A stretch of 64,000 nt of DNA from JABDMH01 sp965223025 (GTDB lineage: Bacteria; Bacteroidota; Bacteroidia; Chitinophagales; Saprospiraceae): assembly GCA_965223025.1 (NCBI GenBank), contig CBDCVP010000023.1, positions 186,001-250,000 on the forward strand, read 5' to 3'. Under the pieces are notes generated by a model, which searched no databases, had not been told where the DNA came from, and was given only the letters and a program-made list of their open reading frames with translations. The position numbers and the translations under genes are program-made. This document shows positions 54,004-63,880 of the stretch, piece by piece (position 1 is the stretch's first letter; each line of letters opens with the position of its first letter).

Positions 54004-55520
54004 CGACAAGATTAATCAGTTTTATAGCACTAGTCTTTTTGTGGCTGGGTTGTACATCCAAACCGCGATCAAAAGATGAGCCACAAAAATTTGCACCCAA
54101 TTTTGAATCATTATCACACCACGAAGCAGCCCCAGAATGGTTTGCCGATGCCAAATTAGGCATGTATTTTCATTGGGGCCCCTATAGTGTGCCCGCTTTT
54201 GGGAGCGCCTGGTACCCTCGCAATATGTACCTGAAGGGCAGTACTGTCAGCAAGTTTCACGAAGAGAATTTTGGTAAAATCGAAGAGTTTGGCTACGATG
54301 ATTTCATCCCAAAGTTTACTGCAGAACATTTCGATCCGGAAGACTGGGCTGATTTATTCCAAGCAACCGGCGCCAAGTTTGCTGGCCCAGTAGCACAACA
54401 CCACGATGGCTTTGCGATGTGGGGTAGTAAGGTAAATCCGTGGAATGTGGCCGACATGGGGCCTAAAAGAGATATTACTGATGAATTATTTAAAGCATTG
54501 AGGACACGAAACCTTAAAACCATCGCAACTTTTCATCATGCACGTCATGGTCAACGCAATGCCAACAATTCCAAAAACTGGGGAAGAAATGGTTACAATA
54601 GTCACTATCCATATCATCCTGATCTGCCTACGTCGACGACTGATGCAAAACTGCGAATGCTTTTTGGCAATTTCGAGACCATCGATGAATTCAATCAATA
54701 TTGGCTGGAACAAGTAAATGAAGTGATAGATAAGTACAGCCCCGATGTGATTTGGTACGACTCGTGGTTAAACCTGATACCCGAAAGTTACCGTAATCAA
54801 ATGGCAGCGAATTATTTTAACCAGGGCCTAAGAAACGGACAAGAGGTAGTCATCTGTCGAAAGCAAGATGACCTACCCCTCGATTATAGTATTGTAGATA
54901 TGGAGCAAGGTGGTCGCCGTGATATTCATCCCCAGCCATGGATGACTGATATTACCTTAGGTGAGAGCAGATGGATGTATGTAGAGGGCCACCAATACAA
55001 AGATGCAGCGTTGGTCATTCGCAATATGATTGATGTTTGGAGTAAGAATGGTGTCGTACTATTAAATGTGTCTCCACGTGCTGATGGGATAATTAGCCAC
55101 GAACAGCGAGATATACTTAAGCAAATCGGTGCTTGGTTAAAAATACATGGCGAAGCAGTGTACGGAACGCGGCCACATACCATTTTCGGTTATGGTACAG
55201 CAAATGCTGCCGATGGTTCACACGGAGGGCAATCGTCACAAGTCACATATAGTGCTGAAGATATTCGATTTACAGTTTCCAAGAATAAAAAGGCCATGTA
55301 TGTTTTCTTTTTAGGTATGCCTGAACCAGGTAAGAGAATTCAAATGCGGGCAATCGGTGGTTATCATCGGAATATTCCACCATCCCCCATTAGGGAAGTT
55401 ATTTTATTAGGGTCTGATGTTGATGTCGAATGGGAATTAACTTCAGAGAGTTTTTTTCTGACCATGCCTGAGGAGGGAATGAACGAGATATCAACCGTAT
55501 TTAAGTTTGTTCTAGAGTGA
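54000..55520 (+). CDS. GH29 alpha-L-fucosidase / alpha-L-galactosidase family lipoprotein, second copy
   Basis: Retaining exo-glycosidase, 506 residues, lipobox FLWLGC. Landmarks: WFADAKLGMYFHWGPYSVPAFGSAWYPRNMY, AKFAGPVAQHHDGFAMW, FHHARHG, nucleophile Asp254 in DVIWYDSWL, and AVYGTRPHTIFGYG before a C-terminal beta-sandwich. It differs clearly from the GH29 at 28622: the active-site strand is WYDSW here and WFDWW there, and the HHDGFAMW motif is canonical here but HHDNFAMW there. The start overlaps the GH117 stop (ATGA), so it is translationally coupled with GH117 copy 5. GH29 members of porphyran loci can be alpha-L-galactosidases; that is a reasonable guess given its partner. Confidence 0.9.
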   Translation: MTTRLISFIALVFLWLGCTSKPRSKDEPQKFAPNFESLSHHEAAPEWFADAKLGMYFHWGPYSVPAFGSAWYPRNMYLKGSTVSKFHEENFGKIEEFGYDDFIPKFTAEHFDPEDWADLFQATGAKFAGPVAQHHDGFAMWGSKVNPWNVADMGPKRDITDELFKALRTRNLKTIATFHHARHGQRNANNSKNWGRNGYNSHYPYHPDLPTSTTDAKLRMLFGNFETIDEFNQYWLEQVNEVIDKYSPDVIWYDSWLNLIPESYRNQMAANYFNQGLRNGQEVVICRKQDDLPLDYSIVDMEQGGRRDIHPQPWMTDITLGESRWMYVEGHQYKDAALVIRNMIDVWSKNGVVLLNVSPRADGIISHEQRDILKQIGAWLKIHGEAVYGTRPHTIFGYGTANAADGSHGGQSSQVTYSAEDIRFTVSKNKKAMYVFFLGMPEPGKRIQMRAIGGYHRNIPPSPIREVILLGSDVDVEWELTSESFFLTMPEEGMNEISTVFKFVLE

Positions 55521-55597
55521 GATTCGCGGTATTTACACGTGGTCTATTTAGATCGAAAGAAATAAAATAACATGAAAGCACAGAAAAATCTACTAAT

Positions 55598-58123
55598 ATG
55601 AAATCTCAGCAATTTCACCTATTATTAAATTTCATCCTTCTATATTTGGCTACCTCGCCGGTAGCTGGCCAAAATCCCACATCCGCGTCCCGACAGGAAC
55701 GCTTGACCTATGATTTAAGTGGTTTCCAGTGGAAGCTTGAAGGAGCTCTACCCGGAAGAGGATTGGAGGAAAAATTCTATGAAATCAGCCATGACCACAT
55801 GGGCGATGCCTTGAACTGGTCTCCGGCCCATGTGCCCGGTGATGTGTTTACTGACCTTTGGCGGGTTGGGCGCATCGAGGATCCACATTATGCCAGGAAT
55901 AGTATAGAAGCCAAGTGGGTGAATGAATATGAATGGTGGTATCTGCGAGTGTTTAATGTTCCGGATGAAATGAGAGGAAAAAAGATTGAATTGACTTTCG
56001 ATGGCGTGGACTATGCTTGTGACGTATTCTTAAATGGAACCTTACTAGGCTCACATGAAGGTATGTTTACGGCATTTTCTTTCGACATAACAGAACACAT
56101 TAGCTTTGAAAAACGCAGGCGTGGTAGAAATGTACTTGCCGTTCGCTTGCATCCTGCACCAAGAAGATATAGCCAGGTGGCTGGTAGAAAACCCGCTTGG
56201 CATGGAGATTATTGGGTGAGTGTCGTGCCTACAGGGATTTGGAAGCCCGTTCGTTTGGAGGCATACGAGGGGGCCAAAATAACCGACATCTATGTCCAAA
56301 CAAAACCTGGTGCGAATAGCTCGGTAGATCTGGATATTCAAATTGAGATTAATAATGATGGAAATATTGAGAAAAATGTTGCGATCGAGATGGCTGTTGG
56401 GGGAGAAAACTTTAAATCGCAATTATATAAATCCACATTTGATAAAAAACTGGAGCCCGGAATAAATGAATTTACAGTTCCACTACATATTCCGGATGCC
56501 AAGCTGTGGTACCCGTGGGATCTGGGTGATCAGAATCTATATTTCGCCCATGCTGCCTTAAGAAATGTCAATGAGGAGTTATTAGACGCAGACAAAAAGA
56601 TTTTTGGAATACGCGAAATAGCTATGAAGATGAATCCAGGTTTCACCAAAGAACAGGTGGAAAATCCATGGACAGTCATGATAAATGGTAAACGTCATTT
56701 TATTCGCTCCGGAACCTGGGGAGGGCCACCTGATATTTTCTTTGGTCGTGCATCCCCTGAAAAATATGAAGAACTGATCCGATTAGCGAAAGAAGCTAAT
56801 ATGAATAATCTTCGCATCTTTGGTTGGCACCCCACCGAGATCCCCTACTTTTATGAATTGTGCAACCGCGAAGGGATTACGGTCTGGCAGGATATCTTGC
56901 CCATTGCCAGTCTTTCTCTACCGAAAGACGAGTCCTATAAGAAAGCCATCTTCTCTGATGCTATATCGGTGGTGAAGCAATTACGCAATCATCCGTGTAT
57001 GGTGATTATTGAGGGAGGCGAGGAAATCCTGATGACCGCTTCCGATCCAGCATATAACCTTCAGTTTATGCAGGAACTAGGTGAAGTAGTGAAGCCATAT
57101 ACTGACTTGCACTATGTTCCCGTTTCACCATTGAGCGACCATGTCGGTATAGAATTGGGATTTAAACCCAATGAAAGTGTGCATGCCAATGGCTTGTTTT
57201 ATAGCGAAGGTAGGATCAATATGGAACGCTTTTTTAATAAGCAAGATTTTGCTGTTGTGCCAGAACTCGCCATTTCTTCTTGCCCCAACGTAGAGAGCAT
57301 AAAGAAGTTTATTCCGGAAGACGAGCTTTGGCCACCAGGACCCAGTTGGGGACATCATTGGACCGATTTTGATGTTTTCAGAACTTTGAATTTTGAAGTG
57401 GTGGGTACACAGTCAACTGGCAGTATGCAGGATTTTGTGGGTGCGACTCAAATCTCGCAAGGGGTTATTTTCCAATATGGTCTAGAATATTATCGCAGGA
57501 GAAAACCAAAATCAAGTGCCATTTGCATTTGTCATTACATCACCTTTGCTCCGGATATGAAATGGGGAATTGTCGACTACTATCAGCAACCCAAAATCTC
57601 TTATGATTATGTGAAAATGGCTTATCAACCCTTACTAGTGAGTCTTCAGCACGACCGAAGAAGGTGGTTGCCTGGCGAGGAATTCGTTGGGAAGCTATGG
57701 GTGGTGAATGATCTATATCAGAAGTTCAAAGCTTGTCAAGCAGAAGTATCGTTTCTGGACGTCAAAAAGAATGAAGTCAAAAGTGAAATGATTGAGCTAG
57801 GGGATATCGATCCGGATAGCTCCAAAGAGTATGCAACTGTAAAATCTAAAGTGCCGGGCGAGTTAGGAGATCAGTTTTATGTGGAAGTCGAATTGACAGA
57901 TCATTCTGGTACGGTCGTTTCTTCCAATCAATACTTATTATTGGTGGCAGACGAAAAGGTGGACCTGCCCAGATTAAGAGAAATTGGACAGGAGGCCATC
58001 GACAAGAAGCAGAAATACGGTTCTCATAATTATCTAAGATATTATGAGGGTTTAAATGGCACTCGAGGGATTAGGCAGGCAGATGAGGTATTGCCGATTG
58101 TCAAAGAATTCGATCGGAATTAA
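55598..58123 (+). CDS. GH2 glycoside hydrolase, beta-mannosidase-like
   Basis: Secreted retaining beta-glycosidase of 841 residues with signal peptide (MKSQQFHLLLNFILLYLAT...AGQ). Order of domains: jelly-roll sugar-binding domain (LSGFQWKLEGALPGRG ... WSPAHVPGDVFTDL ... YEWWYLRVFNVP), Ig-like domain, then the TIM barrel. The acid/base is likely Glu476 in IIEGGEEI, where typical beta-mannosidases have W-x-G-N-N-E, and the nucleophile Glu556 in VVPELAISSCPN. The loss of the Asn pair before the acid/base is unusual for GH2 and may mark a separate specificity or a weakened enzyme. The C-terminal part is beta-rich. It closes the operon running from copy 4 of GH117. A fragment of a close homolog lies at 63881. 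Confidence 0.88.
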   Translation: MKSQQFHLLLNFILLYLATSPVAGQNPTSASRQERLTYDLSGFQWKLEGALPGRGLEEKFYEISHDHMGDALNWSPAHVPGDVFTDLWRVGRIEDPHYARNSIEAKWVNEYEWWYLRVFNVPDEMRGKKIELTFDGVDYACDVFLNGTLLGSHEGMFTAFSFDITEHISFEKRRRGRNVLAVRLHPAPRRYSQVAGRKPAWHGDYWVSVVPTGIWKPVRLEAYEGAKITDIYVQTKPGANSSVDLDIQIEINNDGNIEKNVAIEMAVGGENFKSQLYKSTFDKKLEPGINEFTVPLHIPDAKLWYPWDLGDQNLYFAHAALRNVNEELLDADKKIFGIREIAMKMNPGFTKEQVENPWTVMINGKRHFIRSGTWGGPPDIFFGRASPEKYEELIRLAKEANMNNLRIFGWHPTEIPYFYELCNREGITVWQDILPIASLSLPKDESYKKAIFSDAISVVKQLRNHPCMVIIEGGEEILMTASDPAYNLQFMQELGEVVKPYTDLHYVPVSPLSDHVGIELGFKPNESVHANGLFYSEGRINMERFFNKQDFAVVPELAISSCPNVESIKKFIPEDELWPPGPSWGHHWTDFDVFRTLNFEVVGTQSTGSMQDFVGATQISQGVIFQYGLEYYRRRKPKSSAICICHYITFAPDMKWGIVDYYQQPKISYDYVKMAYQPLLVSLQHDRRRWLPGEEFVGKLWVVNDLYQKFKACQAEVSFLDVKKNEVKSEMIELGDIDPDSSKEYATVKSKVPGELGDQFYVEVELTDHSGTVVSSNQYLLLVADEKVDLPRLREIGQEAIDKKQKYGSHNYLRYYEGLNGTRGIRQADEVLPIVKEFDRN

Positions 58124-58195
58124 TCCGAATGATTTTTACTCCTTGGTGGAAAATAGAAATCCAACTATTAATGGTTGCTGTAATATAATCCCTGC

Positions 58196-58348
58196 ATGAT
58201 CATCGATAAGAAAAGAAGAAATATAAGGGTACCTCCGGAATATGTGCGCACCGTAACCATGGATATGTCATGCTCCTACATCAGTGCTGCAGCACAGTAC
58301 CTGCAGAATGCAGATATCGTATTAGATCGGTTCCATATTATGACTTGA
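58196..58348 (+). pseudogene. Fragment of an ISL3-family transposase
   Basis: A 50-codon frame reads VRTVTMDMSCSYISAAAQYLQNADIVLDRFHIM, which matches the core of the ISL3 DDE transposase domain (the pattern V-x-x-V-x-x-D-M-S-x-x-Y, then N-A-x-I-V-x-D-R-F-H). The rest of the gene and both ends of the element are missing. It sits in a 629-base gap (58124-58752) between the GH2 gene and the second susC; no other gene is seen there. The scrap indicates past insertion and deletion at this junction. Confidence 0.65.
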
Positions 58349-58752
58349 GTATGAATCATCATATCTACACGAAGGCTGTCCCAGGGGTGTTTGGGGCCAG
58401 CTTCAGTTTCCGCTTGCATGTAGGCTCAAATATAACAACTGTGATGAGCGAAGGACGCCTGAAATTTGACTGACTGCTTCCGAGCTGGTCGAATGTCAGC
58501 TGGTGAGAATATGGTGATGCACTGATGGAGCCATTTTTCTAATTTCAAAGCAGTTTGTTCATTACTCACTTTTACACGAGCATGAAGGCATAATACCTAA
58601 TAAAGTCCTTTCGTGATGTGTTGGTGCTCGGGCAGAAAATGGTTGCAAACCTACCATAGTTTGCATCAGGTTTGTATATTGAGTCAGCCATGAACTGTGG
58701 TATCCTTAGATCAAACGTATCTGAGGAGTGATAGAACCTAAAATTGAAACGT

Positions 58753-61700
58753 ATGACCATTCATCGAGGAAAACTAAGTCAGATGGTAGGGCTTTTATTC
58801 TGCCTGTCCATGTCCTTGAGTTTATTGGGACAGCAACATATCACAGGTACCATAACCAGTACAGATGGGGCTCCACTTATTGGGGTTAACATCGTTGAGG
58901 TTGGGACTGCCAATGGTACGGTTTCAGATCTTAGCGGCAAATATGAGCTAACGGTTCAGGAAAATTCCAGCATTGCATTCAGCTATACGGGTTATCAATC
59001 CCAGACCATCGAAGTGAACGGCCAAGGAGAGATCAGTTTGCAAATGGTGGAGGGATCTGTATTAGATGAGGTAGTGGTCGTCGGCTATGGTACCGAAAAG
59101 AAATCCACCTTGACAGGAGCTGTAGCTTCTATTGAAAGCAAAAAACTGACAATGGTACCCGTTGCCAACTCAGCTAACCTTTTAGCAGGACGAGTACCCG
59201 GTGTCATGACCAGGCAAAATTCTGGGTTGCCAGGATCAGAAAATATTCAAATTAGAATTAGGGGATATGCGGGATCGCCCTTGATTTTGGTGGATGGAAT
59301 TCAAACGTCGTTGAGTAGAATTGATCCCAATGATATTGAATCGGTTACAGTGTTAAAAGATGCGGCCGCAGCGGTTTATGGAGCCCGAGCTGGTAACGGC
59401 GTAATTTTGGTAACCACCAAAAGAGGTGAGGAAGGACCGGCGCAAATAACCTACAATGGCAGTTATACCTCTATGTCGGCTTCCAGACTTTTCGAACAAG
59501 TAAATACATTGCAGTACATTGAATTGGTCCGAGAATCAGATCTACTTGATCAAGCGGGTATCGATGCCACCTTTACTGAAGAAGATCTCCAGAAGTTCGC
59601 TAACAAAGAACCCGGCTATGAGGGCGGCGATTGGGTCAATGGCTTGATCAGTAATAATGCACCAATGCACCAACATAACTTGAGTGTGTCAGGAGGCAGT
59701 AAGGATATTCGATATTTTACTTCTTTTGGCCTGCTTGACCAGGAGAGCTACTTCCGATCTCGAGATTTTGACTATGGGCGATACAATGCCAGATCCAATA
59801 TTGACGCAAGGATAAATGATAATTTGAGTTTCAACCTCGATCTTTCCTATCGATTTGAAGAAACTGAGCGTCCGGTGAATAACATACCGGCATTAATGAC
59901 GGAACTGGCAACCACCAGGCCCGTCTTTCCAACGGAGCTGCCCGATCCAAGTATTGGGGAAGCTTTTTCCGGCTTCTCCCAGCGAAATCCGATTTCATCG
60001 AGTAAACGTGAGAAGGCTGGATTTTGGGACCGAGACGAAGATTTTTTTCAAGGACGACTGGGATTAAACTATGACCTGCCTTTCATTGGGGGACTCTCGG
60101 CCAAAGCTGAAGTGGGTGTCACTAAATACAATCGCCACATAAAGCGTTTTGCTAAGCCGACAGATCTTTACGAATATCAGCCGGAAACGAATACCTATTT
60201 ATATCAGGCCACACAGCGTGTTGCATCATCGATTGGAGAAGATCAATTCAGACGGACTCAGATTTATCCATTGTTTTCCCTGACCTACGATAAATCATTC
60301 GGCAATCATAATCTCAAAATTCTGGGCCTATATGAGCAGATCACACGAAAATTTAGTCAATTCGACGCAAGCAGATTAGACCTTTTATCGTTTTCCATTC
60401 CAGAATTATTCATTGCCTCTCAAAACAATCAAACAAATAATGGTTCGTCAGGATCTGACATTGGGAGGAAGAGTTATGTAGGACGAGTTAATTACACGTT
60501 CCAAGACAAGTATCTCATTGAGACGACTTTCCGAGCGGATGGTAATGTGTTGTTTTCACCAGAGCGACGATGGGGGTATTTTCCCAGTTTTTCTGTAGGA
60601 TGGGTATTGTCTGAAGAACCCTTTCTAAACATTGGATCAGGGGTACTTGATTTCTTAAAGCTGCGGCTTTCCTATTCAGAATTGGGAGACGACACAGCAA
60701 GGGGATTGAATGGGTTTGACTATTTACCTGGTTATGACTTAGTGACCGACGATAATGGTAATACCCAACCCTATATCCTCGGAGATGGAATTTCTGAGCC
60801 CACGATCAGAACTAGAGGCTTAGTAAATGCTCTACTCACCTGGGAGGAAATGACGGTATATAATATCGGGATTGAAGCACGACTGTGGAACGGTAGATTG
60901 TCATTGGAGACTGAATTGTTTTATCGAAAACGTGAAGGTATCATCGCCCAGAATATCGAAGCTGTTCCGTCCACTTTTGGAGCAGACCTTCCGGTAGTCA
61001 ATTTAAATAGCCAAGAGAATCGAGGCATTGAATTATCTGCGGTTTATCAGGAGCGGTTTGGTGACTTTCGTTTGGAATTAGCTCCCAATCTTTCTCTGGC
61101 GCAATCCAAGTGGTTAGAGGTGAGAAGTCAGGAAGCCTTCGAGGATCCCGACCAGAAACGACTGTTTGAATTGGATGGAAAGCGCGTGAATCGTTTTGTA
61201 GGATATTTGTCAGACGGAATTTTCATGTCACAAGCAGAGATCGATAATCATCCCATTGTGCAAGATGACAATGAGAATCAGACCTTGCGTCCAGGTGATA
61301 TAAAGTACATAGATCGTGATGGTGATGGCCAGATTACATTTAGAGATCAGGATGTTATTGCGTTCGATGATAATATCCCAGAAATGGTTTATGGCATGGA
61401 TGTAGGTCTGGAGTACAAGAATCTTCGACTGAGTGCTCTACTTCAAGGGGCTTCTAAATTTAGCATTAATATCAGTGGCTCAGCTCGAACCATGTTTAGT
61501 AATCAATCTATTCCACTAACCTACCAGTATGATAGAAGATGGCAGCCGGACCTAAATAATCCTGCAGTGAATGTTAACCCAAATGCATCGCTGCCTGCTG
61601 CCACACAGTCACCAAGTTTCAATAATAATCGAAATTCAGATTTTTGGGTGAAGAATGTGACCTATTTTAGGTTGAAGAATCTAAATCTCTCCTATTCTTT

Positions 61701-61890
61701 TCCGGGGAAAATTTTAGGCAATTCCGGGGTTGACCACGCAGAAGTATATGTGGCGGGTGAAAATTTGGTTCTATTAACAAATCTTGGATTTTACAAGAAT
61801 TCGTTCGATCCAGAATTCGAACCTGGTTCGCCGTCTCGTCGCTTACCCATTACTAAATCAATCGCTTTCGGAGTAAGAGTCTCCCTGTAA
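58753..61890 (+). CDS. susC: SusC-family TonB-dependent transporter, second copy
   Basis: Outer-membrane oligosaccharide importer of 1045 residues. The ATG at 58753 is used (MTIHRGKLSQMVGLLFCLSMSLSLLGQ); a TTG nine bases upstream is in frame. Carboxypeptidase-regulatory-like beta domain (ITGTITSTDGAPLIGVNIVEVG), signature DEVVVVGYG, plug with IRIRGYAGSPLILVDG and VYGARAGNGVILVTTK, barrel ending in AFGVRVSL. It is clearly distinct from the SusC at 11275, so two glycan forms or sizes may be imported. No regulator gene and no TTTGTCTA repeat lie directly upstream; the upstream gap holds a transposase scrap. The susD partner follows 19 bases later. Confidence 0.95.
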   Translation: MTIHRGKLSQMVGLLFCLSMSLSLLGQQHITGTITSTDGAPLIGVNIVEVGTANGTVSDLSGKYELTVQENSSIAFSYTGYQSQTIEVNGQGEISLQMVEGSVLDEVVVVGYGTEKKSTLTGAVASIESKKLTMVPVANSANLLAGRVPGVMTRQNSGLPGSENIQIRIRGYAGSPLILVDGIQTSLSRIDPNDIESVTVLKDAAAAVYGARAGNGVILVTTKRGEEGPAQITYNGSYTSMSASRLFEQVNTLQYIELVRESDLLDQAGIDATFTEEDLQKFANKEPGYEGGDWVNGLISNNAPMHQHNLSVSGGSKDIRYFTSFGLLDQESYFRSRDFDYGRYNARSNIDARINDNLSFNLDLSYRFEETERPVNNIPALMTELATTRPVFPTELPDPSIGEAFSGFSQRNPISSSKREKAGFWDRDEDFFQGRLGLNYDLPFIGGLSAKAEVGVTKYNRHIKRFAKPTDLYEYQPETNTYLYQATQRVASSIGEDQFRRTQIYPLFSLTYDKSFGNHNLKILGLYEQITRKFSQFDASRLDLLSFSIPELFIASQNNQTNNGSSGSDIGRKSYVGRVNYTFQDKYLIETTFRADGNVLFSPERRWGYFPSFSVGWVLSEEPFLNIGSGVLDFLKLRLSYSELGDDTARGLNGFDYLPGYDLVTDDNGNTQPYILGDGISEPTIRTRGLVNALLTWEEMTVYNIGIEARLWNGRLSLETELFYRKREGIIAQNIEAVPSTFGADLPVVNLNSQENRGIELSAVYQERFGDFRLELAPNLSLAQSKWLEVRSQEAFEDPDQKRLFELDGKRVNRFVGYLSDGIFMSQAEIDNHPIVQDDNENQTLRPGDIKYIDRDGDGQITFRDQDVIAFDDNIPEMVYGMDVGLEYKNLRLSALLQGASKFSINISGSARTMFSNQSIPLTYQYDRRWQPDLNNPAVNVNPNASLPAATQSPSFNNNRNSDFWVKNVTYFRLKNLNLSYSFPGKILGNSGVDHAEVYVAGENLVLLTNLGFYKNSFDPEFEPGSPSRRLPITKSIAFGVRVSL

Positions 61891-61909
61891 TGTAAAAGAT
61901 AATATGGTT

Positions 61910-63700
61910 ATGAAAAAGTTATTCATTATTATAGTTGCTGCTGGAATCATTAATTCCTGTGATGATCCTTTTGAGCTGACACCAACTGATATCATATCGC
62001 AAGATATCGTCTTTGAAGATGAGGGACTGGTCGATGCCTTGCTCAACGATATTTATAATCGAGCTCAATTTCATATGACCTCAGGTGGTACTAATATTAA
62101 TATGGGATTTATCAATTCTTGGGGAGGTGAGCATAGAAATTTTGCTCCGTGGCAACCTGCATTTGGACAAGTGACAAACACGCCATACGATGAAAATGGT
62201 GCTCGACTTCTGGACTATTGGCCCTATAATAATATTAGAGAAGCCAACGTATTCATTGACAAGTTAGCCCAATCGACGACTTTGGATGCAGATTACATTG
62301 CTGAAAGAAGTGCAGAAGCAAGATTCGTGCGTGCTTGGGAGTATTTTGAGATGGTTAAGAGATTTGGTGGCGTGCCTATTGTCACTGAAGCTCTCGGAAT
62401 AGACGCTGCAGAAGATCAATTATTTGTTGCTAGAAATACCGAGAAAGAAGTTTACGATTTTATAAGCGCTGAGGTGGATGCTATTGCATCGATTTTGCCG
62501 GATATAGCAGATAATGGTGGTCGAGCCACCCGTTGGGCTGCAATCGCACTGAAGAGTCGAGCTATGCTGTATGCTGCCAGCGTTGCTCAGAATGGTTCTC
62601 AACAACTAAGTGGATTGCTGGGCTTTCCAGCAAGCGATGCAGATGGATACTATCAGCGGTCCCTGCAGGCGTCCAAGGATATTCTAGACAATGGTCCATT
62701 TTCACTTTACCGCAAGAATCCCGACAAGGTGCAAAATCTGATTGAATTGTTTCTGGACGAATCAGATAATCCGGAAGTTATTTTTGTAGAAAAATACAAT
62801 TTTGAAGCGGGAAAGAACCACGCCTTTGATGTGACCGGCACCCCAGCTGGTTTCGGATTTTCCTGGAATTCTAATTATCCGGTCTACCTAGAGACCATGG
62901 AGAAATTTGACTTTATTGATGGCGAGACAGGAAGACTTGATCGAGCTATATATGATGGTATGACTCCACTGGATCCCGCTAGGTTTTTTGGAGAAAGAGA
63001 TCCTCGGTTTCGTGCCTGGATTTTCTACCCCGAAACGATGTTTAAAGGGCGACCTGTTTATTTTCACACGCACACAGTGTACACAGATCCAGCTGATAAT
63101 CAGAGAAAAACGATTACCAAACAATCTGGTTTTGTTATCCCTGGATCAGATGGATTTCCGGGATCTTGCCATCCAAGGCACGCCTATGCTGGTGGAAATA
63201 ATCCGACTGGACTGCTAAGACGTAAACAAATCAACCCAACTACGCCTGATGGCCAGCGCTCTAGTACTGATTGGATCATCATTCGCTTGGCCGAGGTGAT
63301 GTTGAACTATGTGGAGGCAGCTTTTTATCTCAATGATCCCAATGGTGATATGGCGTCAGTGCTCAACGATGAGATCAGAGAGCGAGCTGGAATGCCTGCT
63401 TTGTCTGTCGAAGAGATCACAGAGGATAAAATCAGACAAGAAAGGCAGGTCGAATTAGCATTTGAGGAGCATGTGTTCTGGGATCTTAGAAGGTGGCGAA
63501 TTGCGGTTGAGGAATTGGATAACAAACCAAGAACAAAGACCGTCTGGACCAAGGATTATGATACAGGTATGTATTATATGGAGATGGAACATGGTGATAA
63601 GGGTAGAGTGAGACTGCATCCCGAACACAATTATTATTATGCACTAGGATTGGGAAGAATTGCAGATAATCCAAAGCTGGTGGAGAATCCAGGGTATTAA
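61910..63700 (+). CDS. susD: SusD-family glycan-binding lipoprotein, second copy
   Basis: Surface lipoprotein of 596 residues that pairs with the SusC just upstream. ATG 61910 gives a lipoprotein signal (MKKLFIIIVAAGIINSC); ATG 61904 adds two residues. Family landmarks: DDPFELTPTDIISQD, AEARFVRAWEYFEMVKRFGGVPIV near residue 140, RATRWAAIALKSRAMLYAASVAQ near 205, IIRLAEVMLNYVEAAFYL near 460, and ELAFEEHVFWDLRRWR near 515. It belongs to the RagB/SusD subgroup with the longer central region. Unlike the first pair, this one is intact and tightly spaced. What it binds cannot be predicted. Confidence 0.94.
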   Translation: MKKLFIIIVAAGIINSCDDPFELTPTDIISQDIVFEDEGLVDALLNDIYNRAQFHMTSGGTNINMGFINSWGGEHRNFAPWQPAFGQVTNTPYDENGARLLDYWPYNNIREANVFIDKLAQSTTLDADYIAERSAEARFVRAWEYFEMVKRFGGVPIVTEALGIDAAEDQLFVARNTEKEVYDFISAEVDAIASILPDIADNGGRATRWAAIALKSRAMLYAASVAQNGSQQLSGLLGFPASDADGYYQRSLQASKDILDNGPFSLYRKNPDKVQNLIELFLDESDNPEVIFVEKYNFEAGKNHAFDVTGTPAGFGFSWNSNYPVYLETMEKFDFIDGETGRLDRAIYDGMTPLDPARFFGERDPRFRAWIFYPETMFKGRPVYFHTHTVYTDPADNQRKTITKQSGFVIPGSDGFPGSCHPRHAYAGGNNPTGLLRRKQINPTTPDGQRSSTDWIIIRLAEVMLNYVEAAFYLNDPNGDMASVLNDEIRERAGMPALSVEEITEDKIRQERQVELAFEEHVFWDLRRWRIAVEELDNKPRTKTVWTKDYDTGMYYMEMEHGDKGRVRLHPEHNYYYALGLGRIADNPKLVENPGY

Positions 63701-63880
63701 TAGAGGGTTATTGGTCACGGTTCAACCGGTAAATCGGTCCCGGGAGATCGGTATTTCTGCTCAACATAGAATTGAAGTTATTTCCCAAAGTATCAGGGAT
63801 GGGAGATACTGTTACAGGGCAAAGCAATTGATTTTACCGAGAGTAAAGAGGGGGTGTATGTTCTGCCCTCCCTTACTTGA

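Noticed and set aside
58270..58473. Open frame of 67 codons in the gap before the second susC
   Set aside because: It overlaps the ISL3 transposase fragment in another frame, and its end (VGSNITT) is only vaguely like an outer-membrane barrel end; too weak to call.
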